Assembly (NCBI GenBank): GCA_000729835.1
Contig: JFHB01000009.1
Coordinates: forward strand, 62,001-126,000
Direction: 5' to 3'
DNA length: 64,000 nucleotides
DNA from: Atkinsonella hypoxylon
Taxonomy: Eukaryota > Ascomycota > Sordariomycetes > Hypocreales > Clavicipitaceae
Below, in pieces: positions 1 through 9,626 of the stretch (position 1 is its first letter; each line of letters opens with the position of its first letter). The notes beneath the pieces were generated by a model, which had not been told where the DNA came from, did not search any database, and saw nothing but the letters and a program-made list of their open reading frames with translations. Made by a program: the position numbers and the translations under genes.

Positions 1-82
1 GCTTGTCGAGCTCAGCACTTTCGTCGGTACGTCTTTTGCGACGGTCCTCGTAGAAAGGAGCCGCGGTAAATAGGGAAGCCAT
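1..82 (-). CDS. 5' end of an off-window gene (unknown product)
   Basis: An open frame starts with ATG at 82-80 on the minus strand and runs off the left edge. It gives 27 residues beginning MASLFTAAPFYEDRRKRR and continuing with an acidic stretch. The hydrophobic start followed by a charged, basic segment looks like real coding sequence rather than a chance frame, and no stop is met. I do not recognise the family from so short a piece. The gene is divergent from the DUF4202 remnant to its right, and only about 200 bases separate them. Confidence 0.55.
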   Translation of the reverse strand, partial: MASLFTAAPFYEDRRKRRTDESAELDK

Positions 83-189
83 GATACCGTCCCTCTGCAT
101 TCTCATTGTTATAAATGCTCTACAGGTTCCCTAGCTTACGCAAAGACCCCGTCCGTACCACCCACCAACCTCCCCTTAGAAGCTGGGGG

Positions 190-243
190 AAATATATATA
201 TATATATACATATACATACATATATATATATATGTATATAAAA
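190..243. repeat. AT-rich dinucleotide microsatellite
   Basis: Alternating TA/AT with occasional C or G (ATATATACATATACATAC and similar). It lies between the off-window gene and the DUF4202 remnant, where the missing first exon of the latter would be expected. Confidence 0.9.
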
Positions 244-289
244 GTGAACAGGGTATATGACTATCAAAGCGTTCCAGCTTGACTAACAG

Positions 290-715
290 GAAGCCTGTCG
301 CCTACATAGATGGCAACTGCCCCGATCCAGCTTCCCCATGACCCGCCCCGGCTACCTCACCTGGCGAGCCAAGCAAAAGTCCCAGGCCGCGGCGCAAGTA
401 GCCGAGCTGCTGGCTTCGTCGACGATCCAGCCCCCTCTCTCTGACGCGGAGAGGGACAGGGTCGCCGCGCTGATTCGCAAGGAAGGGCTGGCCACGGACG
501 AGGAGACACAGGTGCTCGAGGACGTGGCGTGTCTTGTGTTCCTCGACGACCAGCTCGAGGGCTTCGAGGCCAAGGGGGATCTGGACGAGGAGAAAATTGT
601 GGGCATCTTGCGGAAGACGTGGGGGAAGATGACGGAGGAGGGCAGACAATTGGCCTTGGACATGGAGCTTGGCGATAGGGCTAAGGCGCTGATGGGGAAA
701 GCTCTCGGCGGGTGA
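290..715 (+). pseudogene. 5'-truncated DUF4202 family gene (C-terminal part only)
   Basis: From 290 the frame reads EACRLHRWQLPRSSFPMTRP, then GYLTWRAKQK and a helical tail ending in a normal stop at 713-715 (141 codons). This matches, from memory, the C-terminal part of the fungal DUF4202 (glutamyl-tRNA synthetase-like) family. Position 290 directly follows a textbook 3' splice site, TGACTAACAG at 280-289, so this was an internal exon. The N-terminal exon, expected to carry roughly 65 residues, cannot be found: the space to the divergent gene at 82 is short, stop-rich and filled by an AT microsatellite. An ATG at 338 could still give a 125-residue protein, but it would lack the start of the domain. 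I read it as a truncated relic; transcription is unknown. Confidence 0.6.
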
Positions 716-1090
716 GACGGCTATTGGGATGGGACAGAGGATTTCACGACAGCCAATTTTTTTTTTTTTTTTTCAAAAAAAAAAAATCATCTTGCGCACT
801 GGGGTAGTAGTCTAGGCGTGGGGCCTGCTTTGACATGCTCAGTCGACTGGTCTGCCTGCCGGGCCACCAGAGGCAGCCATGTAGCCATGAGAACTAGAAA
901 TAGATCCAAGCTCAGCGGGCGATGACACTGCTGATCTGTCTAGTTACACCAGATTGACGTATTCAACATAGACGGCAGCGCCCCAGGGGATACGATCCGA
1001 ATGCACCAGGGCCTCAAAATGGAATCGGGGAGTCAGCCTTCTTCCCCAGCGCCGTAGCCACATCCATCACAGAAACGCCTTGCACGAGCC
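716..1090. other. Intergenic between two convergent genes
   Basis: No gene seen. It holds a T17-C-A12 inverted tract at 757-786 that could fold as a hairpin, in terminator position for both flanking genes. Confidence 0.6.
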
Positions 1091-2409
1091 TTATCTTCTA
1101 GCCCTGGTGCTGAGTTCCATCGCCGCCCCATGCTCTGATAGCTTGCTTTTCTTTTTGTACGCGTGACGCTTTCCTCTCGTGTTACGCTGCCTCGAGCGTC
1201 GCTGCCTCCAACCCCGAACGAGCTGGTACACAGCATAAAGACAGCCGGCGAGGATGGTCGAGGCCGCTACGAACTCTGGTTAAGCCGAGCCCATGAAGAA
1301 GAAATGGAGGAGAGGTCGATTTTTCTACGCCAAAGTATGAAGAGGGGGTGTATCACTTACCCACGGAGCCCAAGACGATTCCTGTAATGGAAGAGGGCGA
1401 GGCTGATAGTGAGGATGGGCGGCTTATAGGAGCTGCGCCTGATGCGATGCTTGGACTTGCCACGCCTGACTCGGACTGGTCGTTTGGTGTGGCTGTCGGT
1501 CGAGCCCTTGTTGGAATAGCGCTTCCGACAGCACTGGGACTAACTGTCTGTATCGACCCTTTGGATTGCGCAGTCGAGGTTGATGGGGCGATGACAGCTG
1601 TTGTGCTTGTACTTCCTAGCGTCGGTAGGTTTTGCGTGTCTGAAGATGCAGTGGTGAATCGATAAATGGTCTCGGTCCGAGTGTCTGAGGCGCATATAAA
1701 AAGAGAGAATCGGTTCAGACCCGGATCACCTGCGAACACATTCGTCTTGCAGTACGGGGCAGCGGAGGCGGCACTGAAAGCTTGACGTCAGTCAAATAGA
1801 ACTTTGTTGCGGCCGTCGTGTCATCGCCTAGCAAGCATGAATCCGACGGGTTCAAGTTAATGGGATGATGAGGCATGCTTACCAGATCATGGCAGAACTG
1901 GTCCGAATGTCTGAGCCATGATCCAGCTCCAGTCTCCTGTCCACACAAGTTGTCGCCAGAGTACATATTCCACTTGTTGGGCTCCAGCAGCAGCCGACGA
2001 GACTGTTGGCGGCATCTTTGGCACATCGCTGGCCAGCTTGACATGTCAGGGGATTTTCTTGGCGTTATCCTGTTTTAGTATATTGTGATTCAATGTCTTG
2101 ATATGTAGTCTACTGACCGGGGTTCCCTTCAATCCAACCACATGTTTCGGCTGCCAGGTAATGCCGCAGCGCTCTCCTTACGGCATCCATGATGGCATCA
2201 AGTTGGGAGGTTGCGGTCTTGAGAAAATACGGCAAAGAGGCTTGGACTTTGTTGATATGGCGGAGCTTATATCCGTTGTCATTCGCATTGTAGACGATGG
2301 ATGAAACGGCGTGAAATTGCCAATCGTCGCCACACAAGTGCAAAGCTTTTTTTCCCCCATCGAGACGGATGAGGAGAAGGGGGATAATAACAAAATGGGA
2401 CCTTAGCAA
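1091..2409 (-). CDS. Cysteine-rich extracellular domain / single-pass membrane protein (four exons)
   Basis: Assembled exons: 2409-2118, 2057-1883, 1773-1361, 1275-1091, with phases agreeing across all three GT-AG introns (donors GTCAGT, GTAAGC, GTAAGT). The cysteine-rich part starts ETCGWIEGNPENPLTCQAGQ and continues with GCCWSPTSGIC, TTCVD and AAPYCKTNVFAGDPG. A Ser/Thr/Pro-rich stretch follows, then a hydrophobic segment (FVAASTILAGCLYAVYQLV) and a strongly basic tail ending in a stop at 1091. This is the layout of the many fungal cysteine-rich surface proteins with one transmembrane helix; substrate and role are unknown. Exons 2-4 are well supported. The start is not: no clean signal peptide is seen, and the first 80 or so residues from 2409 may include untranslated or intronic sequence. 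Full model 354 residues. Confidence 0.65.
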
Positions 2410-3447
2410 CGAATGACCTCATCCATCAGTCTTGGGGCAAACATCGTGTCATCCATGACATCTTGAGAGCTGTTTGCTTACGACGACGGTATCACGGAAG
2501 TACCATCTCTTCTGTACGGCACTGCATCTGCCAGCAATGTGGCAGTTTGCGTTGGTCACATAGTTATAGGTCCATCACAAGCCAGGATGGATAGTTGCAG
2601 AAAGATTCAGACGGCGAGCAGGATTGCTTGGTTTTCCTCGGCCAGACACACACGGTCGACACAGTCGGAAGCCAAACAGCGCAAGCACGTTGTGTAGAAC
2701 CACGCTACGGTCTCTACGCGCTCCGTGACCAAGGATAATGAATGCCATGTGTCACGGCATAGTTAATGTTGACCTTTTTCTTATTTCGATGAATCAATGT
2801 GGCTGACTAGCTGTGCGGCCTGATGGAGGCAGGGCTGATCCCTTCCGTCGTTGGTGAAGATTTCAGTTCAGGTTCCTGTCAATTGATCAAAGAGTTCTCC
2901 TTAGTCCGCGATTATTGCGCAGTTTAATTTTAGTGCCTGTGCGGTCTACCGGCGTCAACGGCCAACGGCCCACGGGCAAGGCCCAAGGCCCAAGACCCAA
3001 GACCCCGAATACTCTAACCCGTTCATGGATGTCGCTAGATAAATATCGGGGGCCCTAATCATCTGAGGCCAGGTCTAAGTTCTGTCAACTGTGCTCCGCA
3101 GGTAAGTCGGGATAGGGATAGGGAAAGGGATAGGGAAAGGGATAGGAAAAGGGATAGGGATAGGTTTTGGGGGTGGTAGAGAGAGATGGTAGAGAGGGGT
3201 GGGAACAATAGGCCATGCAAGTAAAAGTGATCAAATTACACGACGGGTCAATAAAATCAATGACTGAATGAATGAATGAAATAAATAAATAAATGAATGG
3301 GTTGCAGAGTTCGTCATGAAATCTGTCACCTGCGTGTGCAAGCTTGCAGCAACAGGCCCGCCTAGTTCCCCCGCCCCCGCTTACACCCTTCCCCACCCCC
3401 TGCCCCACCGACCTCCATGGAAATGACGGCCCGCAATCTAGAAACAC
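2410..3447. other. Intergenic, repeat-bearing
   Basis: I see no supportable gene. It includes a run of GGCCCAAG/ACCCAAG words near 2955-3006, the purine tract described separately, and a (TGAA/TAAA)n stretch at about 3265-3300. Confidence 0.5.
3109..3165. repeat. GGGATA/GGGAAA hexamer tract
   Basis: About nine imperfect copies of GGGATA and GGGAAA in tandem. The regularly spaced G-triplets could form a G-quadruplex on the plus strand. The unit resembles but is not the fungal telomere repeat TTAGGG, and one end of the tract is flanked by ordinary sequence. Confidence 0.85.
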
Positions 3448-3498
3448 ATGTCTTTTAAGAAAACCGTTGGATCGAAGCCAGACGGGGGGGTAAGCACC

Positions 3499-3636
3499 CT
3501 GAGACTGGTTCGTTTATGTGAAAAATCTAGACGACAAGTGTATTCTTTTTCAGCTAAGCCGGAGGACTGGGGCTGGTCCGTTCATGTGAAGAACCGAGAA
3601 GGAATGTATTTTAATCCAGCTAAGCTGAAGGATTTT
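3499..3636. repeat. Diverged direct tandem repeat, about 68 bp x 2
   Basis: Two adjacent blocks align along their whole length. Copy 1 begins CTGAGACTGGTTCGTTTATG and copy 2 begins CTGGGGCTGGTCCGTTCATG; both end in CAGCTAAG followed by a similar tail. In the first 30 bases six of seven differences are transitions, with copy 1 the A/T-richer member. An open frame across both copies (3448-3648) is broken in copy 2 if the frame of copy 1 is kept, so it is probably not a gene. Confidence 0.7.
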
Positions 3637-3648
3637 ATCGCATGTTGA

Positions 3649-6571
3649 GAAGACGCAAATTACATGTCGGGCAGCATCGTTGATCGATAACGAAGCGTAG
3701 CTGATTGCATTGCCTCACTTATGTGCAGGTTGGCTAGTTCAGCCTCCGGATAGAAGAGCGCCTTGGAGCATCAATGTTTTTGGTCGCCAAGAGCCTTAGC
3801 TAGTATGCTAGTACTTTACTGCGTATCTGTGCCATGGGTAATTAGTGCCTCTGCTTAATCCGTATTCTGCGACCCTATATGCCTAGTTACGAGGATATTC
3901 GGCAGCTGCATGCATGCATCACCGAGTCCGCTGACTAAAAAGGATGTGAGTTGAGCCGACGGACTGTTGGCGCGCTTCCACAACATGGCTTGGCTGTATT
4001 TGGGTTCGCGCAAAAGATCAAGATTCGGCAGGCTCCAGGCCTTGGAACTCGGCGCAGGTAAATACTCCGTGCTCCGTACTCCGTGCTCCGTAGCAGAAAT
4101 CAGCATAAGCCGTCTGGTGTGATTACGGGGGCACAGGGGGGTACGTAATTACATTACATACCGGACCCTAGGTAGGTACTCCGTACATACGAATCTGTAG
4201 GCCTAAAATATTATTCTGTCATCCGCATGGGGCCAAGGCCAGGGGCCAGGGCTGGAGAGAGGGAAGAAGGAAGCAGCTATCAGCTGAAGAATGGGGCTAA
4301 CCTAACAGTCAACGCCAACGCCCAGTTGCCGAAGAAGCAATTCTTTGCCAGATACGCAGCCGTCATTGGGCCATCCATGACTCAGGCGCATGTTCCAGTC
4401 GTGGTTGTGGTCAGATCCTCTGGGCCCTGATGCTGATGCCTGGCAACTTTACTCCGTATTCCGTATGTACATATCAACATACACTCCAACCCCCTGTGTT
4501 ACTATCCGCATCTAGCACGTCGAAGATGATGGTGTTGGCAGGCTTGAAGGGGCGACAAAGCCCTCCCGTTCGCTTGTCGGCGGGCACTAACAGCCAGTTA
4601 AGCATGGTTTTCCGAACACTTTTGCTGCTTTCGCTTCTTCTTTGACCATCTCGCCCAATGCTATTCCGTACCAACTGGCGTCATGAATCCCATGACTGTG
4701 GGGACGGTATTCCAGGGCTTCGTGGTTGTTCACGGTTCGTCAGTGAAGGGCTCGTTGATCACCGTGTTGGAACCAGATTCGTTAAAAATGTCAGAAGCCT
4801 CGCGGAACTGAGGCGGCCTCCCCAAGAGGATTTGCGGTTTCGAGCCTGCTTACGTACGGAGGCCATAATAATCAAGCCTGTCTGTCGTGAACCTTTGCAA
4901 TGTTCCACCGCATGATTCGGACAGTCAAGGGGACGTCAACGCCAGCAATGGCGGACTGATTGGAAGGAGAAAATGTAGAATGTTGATGCTTGGATTCTCC
5001 TTCCGGGACTGTCAGATTCAGAATCAAATTAAAGTTGATTTGTGCGACGCCAATGTCTTCTGCTTGCCGTAGTCGCTTTCACGCTCAGCAGCAGGTCCGT
5101 GTCGCGGTTAACAGGGAAGGAGCGACACGCTGATAGGGAAAGCAAGAGATCAATCATTATTTTCACCCTCTGTCTCTGCCTCTCGGCCACCTTTTCCTCA
5201 AAAACCATACATTTGGTACTCAATGACGTGATGCCGTCCATTTTAGTGCATTTCTCTGACATGCATATCCTGTTACCTCTCGGGAGGACCCGAAATCCTC
5301 CAGGCTTACTTATTGACGTGCCTCTGTGCTAGGCCCCGGGATTCAGATTACGATATAAAATTCAGTGCCGCTCGATTCTGCAGCAAGGTTCAGTGATTTC
5401 CCTTGATACTCGCCTGCACAGCTTGATGTCAGTGGCGAGAAGGGGAAAACGCGTTTGCTCGTGAGGGTGAAGACAACTCAGCAAGGCTAAGAAGTACAAA
5501 CAGGCAAAAAGTTCAAGTTGAGCAATATGATCGTCTCACTATTGCATTCTTGCCTGAAACGAACAAGCGCGCCTCGACTTCAACACCACGATGCTCTTGA
5601 TTTCGCTTTCAAACACGATCAAGGCAGGAACAAGTAGCTCTGTGATCCATGAGCATATTTGTAGCGACACAGACTTGGCCTAGGTTTGACGCCTTATGGA
5701 TGGTCAACTTGGTTACTCACTCCCAGCCTTGCTTGCATTGGGGTAAAGGCACTTGTTCGATGGTTAGATTATGAATTACACGTTATTCGAACTCAGAGGT
5801 TTCCATGTCCACTCGCCTGCATGCATTCTCGTTGTAAAGCTTTGAATGGTGATAGGGACAAGGCTTTTTACGCGTGTAAGTCCTTCCCAAGTTCTCAACC
5901 ATGTTGATGGCTCTGCGACATTGACTTGGCGCAAATCCTAGTAATGGCAAAACGCCACCTGTTGTCTCGGTTCCATTGTTAGTCCAAACAAAACCATGCA
6001 GTGCTGAAGAAGCAGCACCAGAACACGGAGCATCCTTGACCCATTTCGATCTGTGAGTTCTCACGAAAGTCCAGAGCACATAAAGGCAAGTGCGAGACGC
6101 CGAAACTGATCAACTTGAACGCCCAGGAGCTGCGACAGACACATAAGGCTCGCCGCGTCCGGAGCGAAGAGGTGTTGATTTGCGAGCTATAATATTACAG
6201 ATTGGAAGCCGACAGGGATAAAGTGCTGGCAGTTCCACTTCTCGCGCGGCGAAGCCACCCCGAGTCGCAGTCCGACAAATCAAGAAAGCCAAGTAATCGA
6301 AAAAAAAAAAGCAAAAGGCGCTCAAGTAAGAAGCTGGACGACCGAACAAGCTCAAGCTCGACTTTAGGGTCCCGGCGAACTCGTCATGTCCCGGCGGACT
6401 CGGCGCATGATGAAGACGTCTAATGACAATGACAACGGAGATTCCTCCACTGCTGCGGACGGTGTTGCCATTGGACTAGCAATGTGATTCAGCACTGCAT
6501 CTTCCTGTTGTGTCTTGGTGTCACACCGAACCTGTTGGTTGGTCGTGCCGTTCACGCGGCTGACTTTCGGG
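3649..6571. other. Intergenic, gene-poor
   Basis: No coding region I can support on either strand; small frames lack domain signals and splice context. It contains several copies of the TACTCCGTA-type word (about 4062-4095, 4177-4186, 4450-4470) and a CCTAGGTAGGTA box at about 4167. Confidence 0.5.
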
Positions 6572-6581
6572 ACACACACAC

Positions 6582-6628
<47 letters not shown>
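6572..6628. repeat. (CA)n microsatellite
   Basis: Nearly pure CA dinucleotide repeat, about 57 bases, interrupted once (CACAACAC). The apparent proteins of alternating Thr-His or Cys-Val on either strand are artefacts of this repeat. Confidence 0.95.
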
Positions 6629-6630
<2 letters not shown>

Positions 6631-7916
6631 GCACGAACACACACCCCCTGCCTGAGGGGCGGTGCGTCTCTTTGCCTCATGTCCAGCTACATCATCAATC
6701 TGAAGGGAGCATCAAAGCCCTAATTATATTCAACACATTTAGGGCCAGGGAAGCCAAGTCCAGCCTAGCACAGATCTTGAACAGGCCCTCCTGGTCCGTC
6801 CTGATGCTGCTCTGGACTGATAGGTGGACGCCGCCCAATCGGACACTGGATTCCTGCTAGTTCATCGCCTCAAGTCATGCTTGGATATCTGGAGCCTTGT
6901 TGAGGGGCCAGTGTCGATATTGCTTGCTGGCAGTGTGGTCGACAAGGCAAACTAGTTGTTTAGCCTCCTATGCGTAAATCGGCTCCTATATCCCCTTGAC
7001 ATACCTCAAGCATTCCTCATCAATCTGCTATCCTGTTTGTGCCTGTATCGAATTTTGGCTATCGCTCCTGTTCGTTATGCCTTGGCGCCGCTCCTGGACT
7101 AGCCGGAAGCAACCACGGGCAAGAGGAGTACAACAACATGTATTTGCAGTTGCTGAAGACTTCTCCTCTTCCCTCTCCCCTCTCCTTTCAGCTTCCCCAG
7201 TAGGAAACTAGATAGACAGGTCTAATCTTTCGGCTTGCCAATTCTGCAGGTATCTTGCGACTCGCTGCACATTGCCACGTCTGCCGAACATCCTTCCTGT
7301 CACCATCCACCATCCCTCCCCCCTGACCTGCGAATGTCTCTCGTACCTCTGTGCTCTGTGCTCAGAAACTCTCGAAACCAGTTCCATGGATATGAACCAC
7401 CGTCTGCACCCCAGTCCATCTTCGGTTGCCCCCGAATCAGTCCGTTGCGGGCGCTAGATTGCTTGGTCTGTGCCTCCCTCCATTCCAGAATCCTATGGTA
7501 GGTAACTAGTTATAAAGGTACTGTAAGTGGATGTTATTGTGATATATACAGATCAATACCCATGCCTATTTTTTGAAGCACCACCTTTTATTTCCCATCA
7601 ACAACCCCATGAACGAATTCGCAGGCAAAGGTCGATTTTCCTCTTAGAGGAAGCTCAACATTCCTCCACGCTCTATATTCTTTTTCAATTGACAGCCATT
7701 TTCTCTCGGTCTTCTTATTATTTATAACTGGAAGTAAAGCTCGGTTGTTCCGTTATTCCCACATCATAATAAGCACCCTTGCCGACGGTCTCTTCCACTT
7801 ATTAGAAAAGGAAGCCATTCAACCCAAAGAAAGGGCTAAAAAAAGGAGGGAAGAAAAGGCACCAGACACCGACTCGCTTGAGTGGCTGCAGACTCTAAAT
7901 AACGCTCAGATCCAAC
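6629..7916. other. Intergenic and probable 5' leader of the next gene
   Basis: No supportable gene. Pyrimidine-rich stretches (for example 7160-7200 and 7290-7330) resemble the CT-rich promoters and leaders of filamentous fungi. The part just upstream of 7917 is likely 5' untranslated sequence. Confidence 0.4.
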
Positions 7917-8511
7917 ATGCAGCGGCAGTTTCAGCATGTAAGTATCCGTCTAGTCTTTAGAAATACTTGAATGGCTCAAGTGCTGATCCGATCTGGTTCT
8001 ACAGCCGTTCCAAGAAGGCGAATATGACATCATGGCTTGGTATCCCAAATATAAAGCATGCCATCACTTTTTCGTGAACTATGCTCAACATACTGAACCA
8101 GTTCAAGCCGTCGCCGCCAGAATAAATATTCGGCTACCGTTCGAAAAAGAAGCGTCCAATGGGTCTGCTTCAGTCCTGGACAGTACCCTGGTGCCATATA
8201 TCAGACGCTTGGTGGTCACGGGGTTCGACAACCCGGCAACTCTGTATGGCTTCTTTGGCGATGACTGGACCGAAGGCATCGGGCCTATTCACGAGACAGA
8301 GAGGAGAAACTACCTGTTCGCCGCCAAGAGCGAGACGTGGTTGAGGGTCAAGGCCCAGTACGATATGGAGGACGGCCAAACTGTTCCCTTCCTGCGGCCG
8401 CTGATAGGCGTGACGGAGAAGGAAATCGTCTCTGCAGAAACAAACTGGAGTAACTGGTTAGCGATGCAAGATTGGATGCTCGGTCCGCGGGCGCCGCCGG
8501 GGGAAAATTAA
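7917..8511 (+). CDS. Conserved small fungal protein ('ilp is an apoptosis inhibitor'-type annotation)
   Basis: Two exons: 7917-7937 (ATG plus six codons, MQRQFQH) and 8005-8511. The intron has a perfect GTAAGT donor and a TTCTACAG acceptor and keeps phase 0. The joined protein is 175 residues, with PFQEGEYDIMAWYPKYKACH across the junction, then HHFFVNYAQHTEPVQAVAA and GFFGDDW, and an aromatic C-terminus NWSNWLAMQDWMLGPRAP. From memory this is a conserved single-domain family of filamentous ascomycetes, carried in databases under the uninformative name 'ilp is an apoptosis inhibitor'. I know of no demonstrated function and see no signal peptide or membrane segment. An upstream frame from 7745 overlapping exon 1 in another phase is not part of it. 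Confidence 0.8.
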
Positions 8512-9626
8512 AGCATCAGTCAGCCAGCGCCATTCGAAAAGTCCCATTCCTCAACAAATCAGCGCTAGTTATTCAGAACGAGACGCGCGTGAAAGTGTAA
8601 CAGCTTCTGTCATCAGCCTTTATAGGGCGACGCAAATGTGAGCCAACTGGAGCAGCGTGCCTCTGCTCAAACGAAATGGAGGTGTTGCAACTGACACCAC
8701 AGTCTCTGTCTGTTCCTGCTTTTGCATTTCCACCGCCATTGCAGTTCGTGTTGTACATGGAAATCCCCATCACTCAGCTGAGACTGCGATTCGAGGTTGG
8801 TATTCATCGTTAGGGCAACGCAGGTAGTTCATGATTGAACATGTACAACAAACATCTCGGAAACAAAAAGTCATTGATTACGTACGACCTGAGCAATTGA
8901 CCCCTGACAGGCGTCCATTGGTCGGACAGGATTTTTGCAACGCATTGTGCGTATCTTATGTACAAGAGGAAGCCGGCTTGTTTAATCGACGCTATGAAGG
9001 ATGGTAGATAATAGGTGGAAAATTGAAGTACCGAGAATAAAAGTAATAAAACGTTCACATGGCCGGTTTAAAACGCCGCTTCCAAAAGGACAGCAATCAT
9101 GCATGGGCTCTGAAAATAAATAGCCCTTGTTGAGCAGTAAAACAAAAAAAAAAAAAAAGACGAAGATGGGAAAAAAAAAAATCAAAAAAAAAAAATCAAA
9201 GACTGATGTTTCGTCTTTGGCCTCTCTCATGTTGAAAGTTGACGAGACGCAGGTTACGAAGCAGAACCAACCCCTTAACGTCAAGGTCACAAGAGAAGCC
9301 ATGCAGTCCCTTTACCAGAACCGAACCCTCCCGAGGATGCAAAAAAAAAAAAAAAAAAAACACCAAGACCTTTTTCCGGTGACAATGCCCACCCAAACGC
9401 CACTACCGAACGAGAATCTAAAGGCATGTACATTTGCGTCAAAACCTACTGTGTATGGGTGGATAAGCGTGTTCCTCCTCCTCCTCCCCTCGTGATTACC
9501 TGACTTGAAGAAGGTAGCATCAAGGTCAGGATCTGTGCAGCCGGGTTTGAAAATCCAATAGTATGTGACAAAGTGCGACTTTATCTTGTGTTGAGAAAGC
9601 CAGAGTGGTGGGTCGAGCTGGGATAT
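8512..9626. other. Convergent intergenic region with A-rich tracts
   Basis: 3' flank of the preceding gene and of SET1. It holds poly-A or A-rich runs at 9143-9200 and 9340-9360. No gene is supported; the Lys-rich and Phe-rich frames here are products of the A tracts. Confidence 0.6.

Noticed and set aside
3109..3165. Internal telomere remnant
   Set aside because: The unit is GGGATA/GGGAAA, not TTAGGG, and it is short and degenerate.
3085..3447. Minus-strand frame with Tyr-Pro repeats
   Set aside because: Produced by the GGGATA/GGGAAA tract; the rest is unrelated low-complexity sequence.
6364..6723. Apparent proteins rich in Cys-Val or Thr-His on either strand
   Set aside because: They are direct translations of the (CA)n microsatellite with no flanking coding signal.
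9127..9495. Lys-rich plus-strand frame
   Set aside because: Translation of poly-A tracts in the convergent 3' region of SET1.
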